DNA of 64,000 nt from Marinobacter qingdaonensis. Its GTDB lineage: Bacteria > Pseudomonadota > Gammaproteobacteria > Pseudomonadales > Oleiphilaceae. Location: the NCBI RefSeq assembly GCF_034555935.1, contig NZ_JAYDCJ010000001.1:1-64000 (forward strand), in the 5' to 3' direction. How positions within the stretch are numbered: position 1 is the first letter of the stretch; the number at the start of each line of letters is the position of its first letter. Shown here one piece after another: positions 19,991 through 29,914 of the stretch. Both the position numbers and the translations under genes were made by a program. The notes below the pieces were generated by a model, which saw only the letters and a list, made by a program, of their open reading frames with translations, had not been told where the DNA came from and ran no database searches.

Positions 19991-21043
19991 CGCCTTCATG
20001 GCCTCCGGCCCGGGGTTTCTGACCACCCCTTTCTCGGTGACGATGGCGTCGATCAGGCTGGCCGGCGTGACATCGAAGACCGGATTGAACACATCCACGC
20101 CCGCTGGCGCCAGGGCAACCCCCCGCACCTCTCGGACCTCGGTGGCCTCCCGCTCCTCGATGGGAATGTCCCGACCGGACGGCAGTTGCATATCGACGGT
20201 GCTGGACGGCGCCACCACCATGAAACCAACCCGGTGATGCCGGGCCAACACCGCCAGGCTGTAGGTGCCGATCTTGTTGGCGACATCGCCATTGGCGGTA
20301 ATGCGGTCGGCCCCTACCACCACCCAGCGCACGTCACCCTGGGCCAGGATCGCCGCGGCAGCGCCGTCGGCGTTCAGGGTCACGGGAATACCTTCCCGGC
20401 TCAATTCCCAGGCGGTCAACCGGCTACCCTGCAACCAGGGCCGGGTTTCATCCGCGTACACCTTGCTCAGCAGCGCTTTCTCGTGCAACCGGCGAATCAC
20501 CCCCAGGGCCGTGCCATAGCCGCCGGTGGCCAGGGCCCCGGTGTTGCAATGGGTCAGCACGGACAACGGCTGCTCGGGTTGCATGACGCCAACGGCGTGC
20601 TCCGCCATGGCCAGGTTGGCGGCCATGTCTTCCTCGTGAATCGCCACCGCTTCCTCGGCCAGCCGATGCCGCGCCTGCTCAGCCGTGGCGCAACCCTCGA
20701 CCACCTGTTCCATGCGCTGCAGGGCCCAGAACAGGTTCACCGCGGTTGGGCGGGACGCGGCCAGCACCTTGAGCGCTTGCCGGATGTGGTCCCGCCACTG
20801 CTCGCCCCGGGCCTGGCGGGCGGCCAATGCCATGCCATAGGCGGCACTGATACCGATGGCCGGCGCGCCGCGCACCACCATGTCCCGGATCGACCGGGCC
20901 ACGCCGTCGGCATCGTCCAGTGCGATCCACTGCTCCTCAAGCGGCAACAGGCGCTGGTCCAGCAGCTCAAGGCTGTGTCCGTGCCATCTCAATGCGACGG
21001 TGCCAACGGCCCGGGCTGGGCCGGACACGGGTGAATCTGCCAT
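19979..21043 (-). CDS. mtnA: Methylthioribose-1-phosphate isomerase
   Basis: 354-aa aldose-ketose isomerase of the eIF2B-alpha-like family. It converts methylthioribose-1-phosphate to methylthioribulose-1-phosphate in methionine salvage. Signatures are [15 protein letters not shown] near the N-terminus, [19 protein letters not shown] (catalytic Cys), and [19 protein letters not shown] (catalytic Asp). Ribosome site GGAG lies eight bases before the ATG. It is divergent from mtaD, the preceding step in the deaminase-type pathway. Confidence 0.95.
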   Translation of the reverse strand: MADSPVSGPARAVGTVALRWHGHSLELLDQRLLPLEEQWIALDDADGVARSIRDMVVRGAPAIGISAAYGMALAARQARGEQWRDHIRQALKVLAASRPTAVNLFWALQRMEQVVEGCATAEQARHRLAEEAVAIHEEDMAANLAMAEHAVGVMQPEQPLSVLTHCNTGALATGGYGTALGVIRRLHEKALLSKVYADETRPWLQGSRLTAWELSREGIPVTLNADGAAAAILAQGDVRWVVVGADRITANGDVANKIGTYSLAVLARHHRVGFMVVAPSSTVDMQLPSGRDIPIEEREATEVREVRGVALAPAGVDVFNPVFDVTPASLIDAIVTEKGVVRNPGPEAMKALFG

Positions 21044-21149
21044 ATAGGTGCTCCGGTTCTGAAACGCTGAAAAGCGCCAGTATAACGTTTATACTTCCGG
21101 CCTACATTTTCCCAGCGCCCCTTGTGCGCCCGGCTTTGAAGGCAGGCCC

Positions 21150-22490
21150 ATGACCGCAGACACGATCACCGCAGCCGATATCCGCATCAATGCCCGTTGG
21201 CTGATCCCCGTCGAACCGGAAGCCGTTGTCCTGGAGCACCAGGCCGTGATTATCCAGGGCGACCGGATTGCCGCGGTGGTCTCCCAGGCGGAAGCCGACC
21301 GCAGGTTCCGGACCCGGGAAACCATCGACCTGGCGCACCACGCGGTCCTGCCCGGTCTGATCAATGTTCATGGCCACGCTGCCATGTCGCTGTTCCGGGG
21401 CCTGGCCGACGACCTGCCGTTGATGACCTGGCTCAACGACCACATCTGGCCCGCCGAGGGCGCCTTTGTCGATGAGGCCTTCATCGCCGATGGCACCCAG
21501 CTGGCGATGGCGGAAATGCTGCGCACCGGCACCACCACCTTCTCCGATATGTATTTCTTCCCGGAGATTGCCGCCCAGGCCGCCCACGACGTGGGCATGC
21601 GCGCGCAGATCTCGTTCCCGCTGCTGGACTTCCCGACCGCCTGGGGCTCCGGCCCGGAGGAATACCTGAGCAAGGGCGCGGCCTTTATCGAGCAGTGGCA
21701 GGACAACACCTACATTACCCCGGCCATCGGCCCGCACGCGCCCTACACCGTGTCCGACGGACCGCTGACGCAGGCCGTTGAGCTGTCGGCGGCGACCGGC
21801 GCGCCGATCCAGATTCACCTGCACGAAACCGAATTCGAGGTCGTGGACGCCACCGGCAAAAACGGGCAGCGCCCGGTGGCGCGCATGGCAGGGCTGGGGC
21901 TGCTGGGGCCGAACACCCAGTGCGTGCACATGACCCAGGTCGATGACGAGGACCTGCGCGCCGTGGCCGACAGCGGCGCTCACGTCATCCACTGCCCGGA
22001 GTCCAACCTGAAACTGGCCAGCGGCCTGTGCCCGGTCCAGCGCCTCGCAGACGCCGGCGTGAACGTCGCCATTGGCACCGACGGCGCCGCCAGCAACAAC
22101 GATCTGGACCTGTTCGGGGAACTGCGCACCGCCGCCATGATCGCCAAGGTGGTGGCCGGGGATGCCTCGGCACTGTCGGCGCACCAGGCCCTGGCCATGG
22201 CCACACTCAATGGCGCCAAGGCCCTCGGCCGGGACCATGAGCTGGGTTCCCTGGTCGCCGGCAAACTCGCCGACATCATCGCCGTGGATCTCAGCGACCC
22301 CTTCCTGCAACCGGTCTACGACCCTGCGTCCCACCTGGTGTACAGCAACCACGGGCGAGCGGTAAGCCATAGCTGGATCAACGGCGTACCTCAGCTACAG
22401 GACGGCAAGCTGACCCGCATTGACGTCGCTGACCTGATGCTGCGGGTGGACAGCTGGAAGCAACGTATCCGCAAGCAACAGGCCCAATAA
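21150..22490 (+). CDS. mtaD: 5-methylthioadenosine / S-adenosylhomocysteine deaminase
   Basis: 446-aa amidohydrolase-superfamily deaminase (TRZ/ATZ family). The metal ligands are HGH in NVHGHAAMS, the His in HLHETEFE, a later His in HVIHCPESN, and Asp in [11 protein letters not shown]. With mtnA divergent next to it, the likely substrate is methylthioadenosine. The P. aeruginosa homologue in the same position (PA3170, as I recall) is a methylthioadenosine deaminase feeding methylthioinosine phosphorylase. No phosphorylase gene is in this window. It begins the mtaD-ubiG-mupP-yciK series. Confidence 0.9.
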   Translation: MTADTITAADIRINARWLIPVEPEAVVLEHQAVIIQGDRIAAVVSQAEADRRFRTRETIDLAHHAVLPGLINVHGHAAMSLFRGLADDLPLMTWLNDHIWPAEGAFVDEAFIADGTQLAMAEMLRTGTTTFSDMYFFPEIAAQAAHDVGMRAQISFPLLDFPTAWGSGPEEYLSKGAAFIEQWQDNTYITPAIGPHAPYTVSDGPLTQAVELSAATGAPIQIHLHETEFEVVDATGKNGQRPVARMAGLGLLGPNTQCVHMTQVDDEDLRAVADSGAHVIHCPESNLKLASGLCPVQRLADAGVNVAIGTDGAASNNDLDLFGELRTAAMIAKVVAGDASALSAHQALAMATLNGAKALGRDHELGSLVAGKLADIIAVDLSDPFLQPVYDPASHLVYSNHGRAVSHSWINGVPQLQDGKLTRIDVADLMLRVDSWKQRIRKQQAQ

Positions 22491-22525
22491 CCGAATTCCG
22501 ACAGATGCAGCAGGCAACGACGACC

Positions 22526-23242
22526 ATGAGCAACCAGAACGTAGACCGGAACGAGATTGCGAAATTTGAGGCCCTGGCAAGCCGCTGGTGGGACCCGACC
22601 AGCGAATTTCGGCCCTTGCACGACATCAACCCGCTGCGGCTGAATTACATCGATGAGCGGGTGGCCCTGGCCGGCAAGCGGGTGCTGGATGTCGGCTGCG
22701 GCGGCGGTCTGCTGTCCGAGGGCATGGCCCAGCGCGGCGCCCACGTGACCGGCATCGACATGGGCGAGGCGCCGCTGTCGGTGGCCAAGCTGCACGGCCT
22801 GGAGAGTGGCATTACCGTGGATTACCGGCAGACCACGGTCGAGGAGCTGGCCCAGGACCCGGACCACGCCGGCCAGTACGATGTGGTCACCTGCCTGGAG
22901 ATGCTCGAGCATGTGCCAGACCCGGCCTCGGTGATCCGGGCCTGCTCCACCATGCTCAAGCCGGGCGGCCACCTGTTCGTGTCCACCATCAACCGAAACC
23001 CGAAGTCGTTCCTGTTCGCCATTGTCGGCGCCGAGTACGTGCTGAACCTGTTGCCCCGGGGCACCCACGAGTGGAAAAAGTTCATCCGCCCGTCCGAGAT
23101 GTCCGACCACCTCCGGCACGCCGGCCTGGACGTACTGGAGCTGACCGGCATGACCTACAACCCGGTCACCAAAATCTACAAGCTCGGTCGCGACGTCGAC
23201 GTCAATTACCTGATGCACGCCCGGGATACCCGTGAAGACTGA
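22526..23242 (+). CDS. ubiG: Ubiquinone biosynthesis O-methyltransferase UbiG
   Basis: 238-aa class I SAM-dependent methyltransferase performing both O-methylations of ubiquinone synthesis. The SAM-binding glycine motif is [16 protein letters not shown], with the acidic ribose ligand in TGIDMGE. The family start [23 protein letters not shown] is well conserved, so I choose ATG 22526 over the open-frame start at 22505. Its last codons overlap the GTG start of mupP by 11 bases, showing coupling. Cytoplasmic, membrane-associated in E. coli through a lipid-binding insertion. Confidence 0.95.
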   Translation: MSNQNVDRNEIAKFEALASRWWDPTSEFRPLHDINPLRLNYIDERVALAGKRVLDVGCGGGLLSEGMAQRGAHVTGIDMGEAPLSVAKLHGLESGITVDYRQTTVEELAQDPDHAGQYDVVTCLEMLEHVPDPASVIRACSTMLKPGGHLFVSTINRNPKSFLFAIVGAEYVLNLLPRGTHEWKKFIRPSEMSDHLRHAGLDVLELTGMTYNPVTKIYKLGRDVDVNYLMHARDTRED

Positions 23243-23897
23243 CACCAAGCCCGATTCCGTCCTTTTCGACCTGGACGGCACACTGATCGACACGGCGCCG
23301 GATTTTATCCGGTGCCTGAACCAGCTGCGCCAGCTCCACGGCCTGACGCCCCTGCCGGCCGAACAGATCCGGCGGTCGGTGTCCAACGGCGCCCGCGCCA
23401 TGATCCGGGTGGGGTTCGGCCTCGAGCCGGAGCACCCGGACTACCTGGCCAAGCACACCGAGTTTCTCGATCTGTACGAGGCCGGCGTGGCCGTGGAAAC
23501 CACCCTGTTCGCCGACATGGAGCCGCTGCTGCAGGCCCTGGAGGCGCGCCGGATTCCCTGGGGAATTGTCACCAACAAGCCGGTGCGCTTTGCCGCCCCG
23601 CTGATCGACGCCCTGGGCCTGGCCGAACGCTGTGCCACCGTGGTCTGCCCGGATCACGTGGCCCAGCGCAAACCCCATCCGGAAGCCCTGTTCCTGGCGT
23701 GCCAGCACATCGGTGCCGACCCGGCCAAGAGCATCTACGTGGGCGACCACGAGCGCGATATTGAAGCCGGTCGCAATGCCGGCATGCGCACCATCGCCGT
23801 TCGCTACGGGTACATCGAAGAGCCGGCATCGGTCGACAGCTGGCAGGCCGACCTCATTGCCGACACGGTCAGCGACCTGGCAAAACTGTTACAATAG
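23232..23897 (+). CDS. mupP: N-acetylmuramic acid 6-phosphate phosphatase MupP
   Basis: 221-aa HAD-family phosphatase. The nucleophile motif is [14 protein letters not shown], followed by TNKPVRF and [17 protein letters not shown]. It is annotated phosphoglycolate phosphatase (gph) in many genomes. The position directly after ubiG matches P. aeruginosa PA3172, characterised as MupP, which dephosphorylates MurNAc-6-P in the pseudomonad cell-wall recycling route to UDP-MurNAc. The start is a GTG inside ubiG. The anmK, amgK and murU partners are not in this window. Confidence 0.85.
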   Translation: MKTDTKPDSVLFDLDGTLIDTAPDFIRCLNQLRQLHGLTPLPAEQIRRSVSNGARAMIRVGFGLEPEHPDYLAKHTEFLDLYEAGVAVETTLFADMEPLLQALEARRIPWGIVTNKPVRFAAPLIDALGLAERCATVVCPDHVAQRKPHPEALFLACQHIGADPAKSIYVGDHERDIEAGRNAGMRTIAVRYGYIEEPASVDSWQADLIADTVSDLAKLLQ

Positions 23898-23952
23898 CGG
23901 CCATTCGGAACGCGATTCCCTTCCCGGCAACCTCCTGACACGGAGACTGGTT

Positions 23953-24702
23953 ATGCAAGATTACCAAGCCCCCGCCAATCTGCTGCAAGACCGCATCATC
24001 ATGGTGACCGGCGCTGGCAGCGGTATCGGACGGGCTGCCGCCCTGGCGTATGCCGCCCACGGCGCCACTGTGATCCTGGTCGGGCGCACCGTTTCCAAGC
24101 TGGAATCGGTGTACGACGACATCGAAGCCGCCGGCTACCCGAAACCGGCCATCGTGCCAATGAATTTCGAGGGCGCCGCGGTCAAGGATTACGAAGAACT
24201 GGCCATGACGCTGGAAGACAACTTCGAGCGCCTGGACGGCATTCTGCACAACGCCGCCATTCTCGGCGACCGCAGCCCGGTGGAGCTGTACGACCCCGAA
24301 GTGTGGAACAAGGTCATGCACGTGAACGCCACCGCGCCGTTCCTGTTGAGCCGGGCCATGATCCCGCTGCTGCGCAAGTCCGCCGACGCCTCGGTGATCT
24401 TTACCTCCTCGGGCGTCGGCCGCAAGGCCAAGGCCTACTGGGGCGCCTACGCGGTGTCCAAATTCGCCATTGAGGGCCTGAGCCAGCTGATGGCGGACGA
24501 GCTCGACGACGAGCGCCACAACGTGCGGGTGAACAGTCTGAACCCGGGCGCCACCCGTACCAACATGAGAGCGCACGCCTACCCGGCGGAGAATCCGCAG
24601 CAGAATCCGGCGCCGGACGAGCTGATGCCGATCTACCTGTACCTGATGGGCAAAGACAGCCACGGTGTGAACGGTCAGCAGTTCGACGCGCAGCCGAAAT
24701 AA
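23953..24702 (+). CDS. yciK: YciK family SDR oxidoreductase
   Basis: 249-aa short-chain dehydrogenase of the YciK group. Cofactor motif VTGAGSGIGRA is at residues 19-29, the active site YAVSK is present, and NNA is replaced by HNAA (ILHNAAILG). Start at ATG 23953 has GGAG eight bases upstream; the open frame beginning at 23632 inside mupP is spurious. Substrate is unknown; the gene follows mupP in pseudomonads too. Its stop overlaps the glutaredoxin-like gene (TAATG). Confidence 0.9.
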   Translation: MQDYQAPANLLQDRIIMVTGAGSGIGRAAALAYAAHGATVILVGRTVSKLESVYDDIEAAGYPKPAIVPMNFEGAAVKDYEELAMTLEDNFERLDGILHNAAILGDRSPVELYDPEVWNKVMHVNATAPFLLSRAMIPLLRKSADASVIFTSSGVGRKAKAYWGAYAVSKFAIEGLSQLMADELDDERHNVRVNSLNPGATRTNMRAHAYPAENPQQNPAPDELMPIYLYLMGKDSHGVNGQQFDAQPK

Positions 24703-24935
24703 TGGAGCTGCTGTTCTACACCACCACCCAGTGCCACCTGTGCGAGCTGGCCGAAGCCCTGCTGGTGAACACCCCCATGCCGGCGCCGATACCGGTGGAC
24801 GTGGTGGACATCGCCCAGTCCGAGGCGCTGGTGGAACGCTACGGAACGCGCATCCCGGTGCTGCGTCGCAACGACACCGGGGCGGAACTGGACTGGCCGT
24901 TTACCAGGGATCAGTTACTCACGTTTCTTCAATGA
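24702..24935 (+). CDS. Glutaredoxin family protein
   Basis: 77-aa thioredoxin-fold protein of the DUF836/glutaredoxin-like family. The redox motif is CHLC near the N-terminus (TTTQCHLCELAEALL), and cis-Pro is in RIPVL. The start overlaps the yciK stop by one base, so the two are translationally coupled. The physiological partner is unknown. Confidence 0.87.
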   Translation: MELLFYTTTQCHLCELAEALLVNTPMPAPIPVDVVDIAQSEALVERYGTRIPVLRRNDTGAELDWPFTRDQLLTFLQ

Positions 24936-24947
24936 GGATTGCCTGAC

Positions 24948-25721
24948 ATGCTTATGGTTATCTCGCCCGCCAAGACCCTCGACTACGAGAGCCCCCTGGC
25001 GACCGAAACCTACACGCAGCCGGATTTTCTGGACGACGCCTGCGAACTGATCGACCAGCTCAAGGAGCTCGAACCCCACGAGGTCAGCAACCTGATGAGC
25101 ATCAGCGACAAGCTCGGCCAGCTCAATGCCGAGCGGTTCCGCACCTGGCACACCCCGTTCACCCCCGAGAACGCCCGCCAGGCTGCCCTCGCCTTCAAGG
25201 GCGATGTCTACACCGGTCTGGACGCCGAAAGCTTCAGCGAGGACGACTTTGCCTTCGCCCAGTCCCACCTGCGCATGCTGTCGGGCCTGTATGGCCTGCT
25301 GCGGCCGCTGGACCTGATGCAGCCGTACCGCCTGGAAATGGGCACCAAGTTCGAGAACAAGCGCGGCAAGGACCTGTACGCCTTCTGGGGCAACATCATC
25401 ACCGATGAGCTGAACCGGTTGCTGGCGAACGACGACGGCGTGCTGGTGAACCTGGCCTCCAACGAGTACTTCAAGAGTGTTCGCAAGAAAGCCCTGGACG
25501 CCCGCATCGTCACGCCCCAGTTCAAGGACTGGAAAAACGGCCAGTACAAGATGATCAGCTTCTACGCCAAGAAGGCCCGGGGTCTGATGTGCCGCTTTGC
25601 GATCCAGAACCGGATTACCCAGGCCGACGACCTGAAGGGCTTCAACCTGGATGGCTATTACTTCAGCGACGAACAGTCCAGCGGGGACAACTGGGTGTTC
25701 CTGCGGGACGAGCAAGGCTAA
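24948..25721 (+). CDS. yaaA: Peroxide stress protein YaaA
   Basis: 257-aa DUF328/UPF0246 protein. Conserved blocks are [46 protein letters not shown] and [13 protein letters not shown]. coli YaaA lowers free iron and protects DNA during peroxide stress; structural work shows a DNA-binding fold. I use ATG 24948 (MLMVISP), three codons inside the open frame, with GAGG upstream. It continues the yciK operon 12 bp after the previous stop. Confidence 0.95.
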   Translation: MLMVISPAKTLDYESPLATETYTQPDFLDDACELIDQLKELEPHEVSNLMSISDKLGQLNAERFRTWHTPFTPENARQAALAFKGDVYTGLDAESFSEDDFAFAQSHLRMLSGLYGLLRPLDLMQPYRLEMGTKFENKRGKDLYAFWGNIITDELNRLLANDDGVLVNLASNEYFKSVRKKALDARIVTPQFKDWKNGQYKMISFYAKKARGLMCRFAIQNRITQADDLKGFNLDGYYFSDEQSSGDNWVFLRDEQG

Positions 25722-25748
25722 CCGCCTCGAACACAGGATTTTAGGCCC

Positions 25749-25949
25749 ATGAACGAAGCAGTGTTTTCCCAGATCGCCATGCTGGTGCTCCTGACCGGAC
25801 TGATTGTCTGGATGGGCATCATCGTGTGGGATCTGGCCAAGAAGTCCAAGGCCGGCAAGTTCGGCACCCTCGCCCTGTTCATCGTCCTCGGTGCCGGCGT
25901 GGTGGGCTTCCTGGTCAAGACCGTGATGGTCGAAATCATGAACCTCTGA
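25749..25949 (+). CDS. DUF2788 small membrane protein
   Basis: 66-aa protein with two hydrophobic helices (residues about 7-27 and 41-61) separated by the basic loop DLAKKSKAGKFG, so a two-pass inner-membrane protein. It matches the DUF2788 family of gammaproteobacteria, of unknown function. It lies 27 bp after yaaA and is probably the last gene of that operon. Confidence 0.85.
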   Translation: MNEAVFSQIAMLVLLTGLIVWMGIIVWDLAKKSKAGKFGTLALFIVLGAGVVGFLVKTVMVEIMNL

Positions 25950-25963
25950 CTGACGCGTCAGTC
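25948..25963. promoter_or_regulatory. Perfect 16-bp palindrome GACTGACGCGTCAGTC
   Basis: The palindrome overlaps the DUF2788 stop codon and lies about 110 bp upstream of rdgC. A perfect 16-mer without a loop looks like a dimeric regulator operator more than an RNA hairpin. A second inverted repeat (25971-25994) follows directly. Confidence 0.45.
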
Positions 25964-25970
25964 GCCACTT

Positions 25971-25994
25971 TACGGCCACTGACCGGTGGCCGTA
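25971..25994 (+). terminator. Hairpin between the DUF2788 gene and rdgC
   Basis: TACGGCCAC and GTGGCCGTA form a perfect 9-bp stem with a 6-base loop, 21 bp after the DUF2788 stop. The following TCATCCC is only weakly T-rich, so termination efficiency is uncertain. Confidence 0.5.
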
Positions 25995-26070
25995 TCATCC
26001 CTTCCCTTTCTCATTCCCGAATTCCGGACGCTGCGACCGTCCAAACTCTGAAAAGCAAGGATTCAGCCTG

Positions 26071-26997
26071 ATGTGGTTTCGTAATGCCCGTGTGTTCCGT
26101 TTTACCAAACCCTTTGATATCTCCGCCGACGAGCTGGAAGAAAAACTCCAGGCCGATGCCTTCAAACCCTGTGGCCCCCAGGAAACCAGCCGTCAGGGCT
26201 GGGTCCCGCCGCTGGGCAAACACGGTGAGCAACTGGTGCACAGCGCCGGCGGTTACCACCTGATCGCCCTGCGCAAGGAGGAGAAAATCCTGCCCGGCCC
26301 GGTGGTGAAAGAGGCGGTTGAGGAACGCGCCGAAGCCATCGAGGTGGACCAGGGCCGCAAGGTCCGGCGCAAGGAAAAGGACGAGATCAAGGAACAGGTG
26401 ATGCTGGAGATGCTACCCCAGGCGTTCTCCAAGAACCGCCGCAGCTTCGCCTACCTGGCGCCGAAGGACGGCGTGCTGGTGGTCGATGCCGGCTCCGCCA
26501 AGCAGGCCGAGGATCTGGCCTCCACCCTGCGCAAGAGCCTGGGCTCGCTGCCGGTACGGCCACCGGCGGTGGAGCAGGCGCCAGCCTTCACCTTCACCGG
26601 CTGGCTGAACGAATCCATCGACATTCCGGGTCAGGTGGTGCTGGGCAGCGAATGCGAACTCAAGGACCCGTCCGAAGACGGCGGCGTGGTGCGCTGCAAG
26701 GGCCTGGACCTGAAAGCCGATGAAATCCGCAACCACCTGGACGCCGGCATGCAGGTCACCAAGCTGGCCCTGACCTGGGACGACAACGTGTCGTTCGTAC
26801 TGGATGAGGAGCTGGGCATCAAGCGCCTGAAATTCGGTGAGACCCTGCAGGAACAGCTGGACGACGTCGAAGCCGACGACGCCGTCGCCAAGTTCGACGC
26901 CGCCTTCACCCTGATGACCCTGGAGCTGTCCCGGCTGATTCCCGGCCTGCTCGAGGCCCTGGGCGGCGAAGACCGCTCCGCCATCGTCGAGGAGTAA
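26071..26997 (+). CDS. rdgC: Recombination-associated protein RdgC
   Basis: 308-aa nucleoid-associated protein that forms a ring around DNA and modulates RecA. The family start MWFRNARVFRFTKPFDI is conserved, as are FKPCG and SRQGWVPPLG, and the C-terminal half has the long acidic-helix region KFGETLQEQLDDVEADD. Length agrees with the E. coli protein (303 aa). Monocistronic; its end converges on the acetyltransferase gene with a hairpin between. Confidence 0.96.
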   Translation: MWFRNARVFRFTKPFDISADELEEKLQADAFKPCGPQETSRQGWVPPLGKHGEQLVHSAGGYHLIALRKEEKILPGPVVKEAVEERAEAIEVDQGRKVRRKEKDEIKEQVMLEMLPQAFSKNRRSFAYLAPKDGVLVVDAGSAKQAEDLASTLRKSLGSLPVRPPAVEQAPAFTFTGWLNESIDIPGQVVLGSECELKDPSEDGGVVRCKGLDLKADEIRNHLDAGMQVTKLALTWDDNVSFVLDEELGIKRLKFGETLQEQLDDVEADDAVAKFDAAFTLMTLELSRLIPGLLEALGGEDRSAIVEE

Positions 26998-27010
26998 TCC
27001 GCTCGCGTGG

Positions 27011-27030
27011 GGCTCGCCTCAGTGCGAGCC
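27011..27030. terminator. Convergent hairpin between rdgC and the acetyltransferase gene
   Basis: GGCTCGC and GCGAGCC form a perfect 7-bp stem with a 6-base loop. It overlaps the stop codon of the minus-strand acetyltransferase gene and lies 14 bp past the rdgC stop. It lacks T-runs on either side. Confidence 0.45.
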
Positions 27031-29763
27031 CTTGCCCAGCCGCTCCCGCTGCCAGTCCTTCTCCGGCTCGTTCAGCACCAGCCGAAGCGACATCACCTCT
27101 TCCTCCACGCTGTACTTGATCTCGAAGCCCAGATGTTCGGCCAGCTGCAACATGGGCCGGTTGTCCGGCAGCACATCACCGACCATCTCGACGGTGCCCC
27201 GGGCCCGACAGTAGTCGATCATCTTCTGCATCAGGGCAATGCCCAGCCCCTCGCCTTTCATGTTGTCGTGCACCATCACCGCGAATTCGCACTGCAGGTT
27301 GTCGGCGTCGGTCCAGGTTCGCACCGTGCCTAGGGTTTCTTCGCCCTCGCCGTCTTCCCGTGGCGCGTTGGCAATGAACACCATCTCCCGGTCGTAGTCG
27401 ATCTGCACCATCTGGGCCACGTCTTCCCGGGAGAAGTGCTTACGGTACTGGAAGAACCGGTAGCGGATGGATTCCGGCGACTGCAGCTCGTGAAAGGCCC
27501 GGTGCGCCGGCTCGTCCTCCGCCAGCACCGGGCGGATGATCACGCGACGGCCGGAACTGGGCAGTACGATCCACTCCTCCAGCTCCCGCGGGTACGGCTG
27601 GATGATCGGCTTGCCCGGTTTGTCGGCCAGGTTGATGGCGATGTTGACCGCCACCGCGCCCTGCTCGTTGAACAGCAACGGCGAAATCTCCAGGCCCTTG
27701 ATCTCGGGAATGTCGATCACGATCTGGGACAGGGTCACCAGGGTCTCGGACACCGCCCGAATGTCCTCCTCGGGTTTCAGGCTGTGCTCCTTCAACAACT
27801 TGTACATGTAGGTCCGGCGCAGCAGCTCCCGGGCCAGCACCATGTTCAGGGGCGGCAGGGCAATCTGCCGGTCGGTCATGACATTGATCTGGGCACCGGC
27901 GGCGCCGCACACCACCAGCGGGCCGAACATGGGGTCACGGGTAATGCCGACACTGAACTCGATACCGCCGACGTGCTGGTAGGAGCGCTGTACCGCGAAG
28001 CCCAGGAAACCGCTGTCCGGGAAATGGGACTGGTACTCCTCCATCAGGAACCGACAGCCTTCCATGATGGCCGCCTCGCTGTTCAGCTTCTGCATGGTGC
28101 CCTTGTAGCGACGCTGGGTCGGGCTCAGTTCCAGGAACGGATGACAGGCCTGCTCGTGAATGATGGTGATGTCCACGGGCCGGCGTTCGACCGCGAACAC
28201 CTCGAGCACCTCTTCCATGTCGTCACAGTACATGGTCTCGATGGTGCTGATGCCGTAGTCGTGGATCAGGTCCCGGGCTTCCCGGTTGGACAGGTGCTCT
28301 CGCCCGGCCCGGACCGCCCGCATGACCAGCCGGCGGGTCTGGCTGCGGTCGGCAAAGTGGTCGGTGAAGGATTCCGGCGTCTCCGTCAGCAGGCGCTGGA
28401 CCCGCTGGTGCCGAACGTGCTGCATGAACGCGTTGACCGCTTTCTCCGGACTGAAAAAGGACGGCAGACCGGCGCGGTAGAATTCGTCGCGGGCGTCCAT
28501 CACCGTGCTCTGGCCGAGCCAGCAGGTGAACACGTTGAGCCGGGTACCCTTGGCCGCCTGCACCACCGCATCGGCAATCTGCAGGCTGTCCTCGGTCAGG
28601 CTGGGGGCGTACATCACCAGCACGTTGGCCACCTCCGGATCCTTGGCCAGAATCTTGATGGCCTGGCCATAGAGTTCGGGGGAGGCGTCGTAGTTCAGGT
28701 CGATCGGATTGCGGCGGGTCCAGTACGGTGGCAAGAGTTCCGCCAGGGCCTCGATGCTTTGCTCCGACAACTGGGTCAGCTCACCGCCCTGGTCTGCCAA
28801 CCGGTCCACCGCCAGCACCCCCGGGCCAACGCCGTTGGCCATGATGGTCAGGCCTTCCCGACGCAGCGGCCGCATTCGGGTCAGGGTCTCGAGGGCATCG
28901 AACATCTGGCCCAGGCCATCGACCCGCAGCACACCGGCGCGCTGCAGCATGGCGTCGTAAATGGGGTCGCTGCGGGTCAGTCCGGCCGGCAGGTCGTGCG
29001 GGAACCACTCGGACTCGGGCACCCGGCCGGACTTGACCGCAATCACCGGCTTGGTGCGGGACGCCACCCGCACCGCCGACATGAACCGGCGCGGGTTGGG
29101 AATGTTCTCGATGTGCAGCAGGATGGCCCGGGTATGGGTGTCCTGGGCCAGGTAATCGATCAGATCGTCGTGGTCGATGTCCATGCCATCGCCCAGGGTC
29201 AGGAAGTAAGAAAAGCCCACACCCCGGGCAAAGGCCCAGTCGATGACCGAACTGGCCACGGTGCCGGACTGGCCCACGAACGCCACCCGGCCGGGGATGG
29301 CCCCCATGTGCGCGTAGGTCGCGTTCAGGCTGCGGGCCGGCACCATCAGGCCAATGGTGTTCGGACCCAGGACCCGGATGCCGGTTTCCCGGGCAGCCTC
29401 GCGCACCGAGTACATCAGCGGCTGACCGGTCTTGCTGTGGGTCCGGGACATGCCGCCGGTCATCACAATGGCGGTTCGCACACCGGCCTCGCCCAGGCGT
29501 TTGATGGTCTTGGCCACGGTGTCCGGCGGGGTACAGATGATCGCCAGCTCCGGCGAGAAATCCATCTTGGCGACCTTACGCACGCAAGGCACCCCATGCA
29601 CGTTGTCGTAGTCGTTCTGGTTCACCACCAGCAACCGGCCCGGATAGCCACCGCCCATCAGATTGCGCAACACCATGCCGCCCAGGCTGTTGGAGCGCTC
29701 GGAGGCGCCGATCACCACGATCGAGGCAGGATTAAACAGGTTTTCCAGGTACCGGGTGCTCAA
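27019..29763 (-). CDS. Pat-type protein lysine acetyltransferase (acyl-CoA synthetase-like + GNAT)
   Basis: 914-aa fusion: an N-terminal CoA-binding domain, a succinyl-CoA-ligase-like and ATP-grasp region resembling ADP-forming acetyl-CoA synthetases, and a C-terminal GNAT domain (about residues 740-900) with acetyl-CoA loop KGEGLGIALM. This is the layout of Salmonella Pat/YfiQ, which acetylates acetyl-CoA synthetase and other proteins. In true synthetases a catalytic His lies in a SHTGALAG-like segment; here the matching region reads FPHDLPAGLTRSD, so ligase activity is doubtful. The start is TTG 29763, with AGGAG seven bases upstream, not the open-frame start at 29859. Confidence 0.88.
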   Translation of the reverse strand: MSTRYLENLFNPASIVVIGASERSNSLGGMVLRNLMGGGYPGRLLVVNQNDYDNVHGVPCVRKVAKMDFSPELAIICTPPDTVAKTIKRLGEAGVRTAIVMTGGMSRTHSKTGQPLMYSVREAARETGIRVLGPNTIGLMVPARSLNATYAHMGAIPGRVAFVGQSGTVASSVIDWAFARGVGFSYFLTLGDGMDIDHDDLIDYLAQDTHTRAILLHIENIPNPRRFMSAVRVASRTKPVIAVKSGRVPESEWFPHDLPAGLTRSDPIYDAMLQRAGVLRVDGLGQMFDALETLTRMRPLRREGLTIMANGVGPGVLAVDRLADQGGELTQLSEQSIEALAELLPPYWTRRNPIDLNYDASPELYGQAIKILAKDPEVANVLVMYAPSLTEDSLQIADAVVQAAKGTRLNVFTCWLGQSTVMDARDEFYRAGLPSFFSPEKAVNAFMQHVRHQRVQRLLTETPESFTDHFADRSQTRRLVMRAVRAGREHLSNREARDLIHDYGISTIETMYCDDMEEVLEVFAVERRPVDITIIHEQACHPFLELSPTQRRYKGTMQKLNSEAAIMEGCRFLMEEYQSHFPDSGFLGFAVQRSYQHVGGIEFSVGITRDPMFGPLVVCGAAGAQINVMTDRQIALPPLNMVLARELLRRTYMYKLLKEHSLKPEEDIRAVSETLVTLSQIVIDIPEIKGLEISPLLFNEQGAVAVNIAINLADKPGKPIIQPYPRELEEWIVLPSSGRRVIIRPVLAEDEPAHRAFHELQSPESIRYRFFQYRKHFSREDVAQMVQIDYDREMVFIANAPREDGEGEETLGTVRTWTDADNLQCEFAVMVHDNMKGEGLGIALMQKMIDYCRARGTVEMVGDVLPDNRPMLQLAEHLGFEIKYSVEEEVMSLRLVLNEPEKDWQRERLGKGSH

Positions 29764-29914
29764 GTTGGCTCTCCTTGTGTCCCTTATTCCGGGTGGGGAT
29801 CCTAAGGTGTAACACGGTAATGGTAACCGATACGACCAAAGAAACACGGCAGACGGCATTATTCCCTGATACCATCATTGAAAATAAAAGCAGATCCAGG
29901 GCGTACAGACAGGT

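Noticed and set aside
27436..29805. 789-aa open frame on the plus strand
   Set aside because: Antisense shadow of the Pat-type acetyltransferase; His/Gln/Arg-rich composition typical of such shadows.
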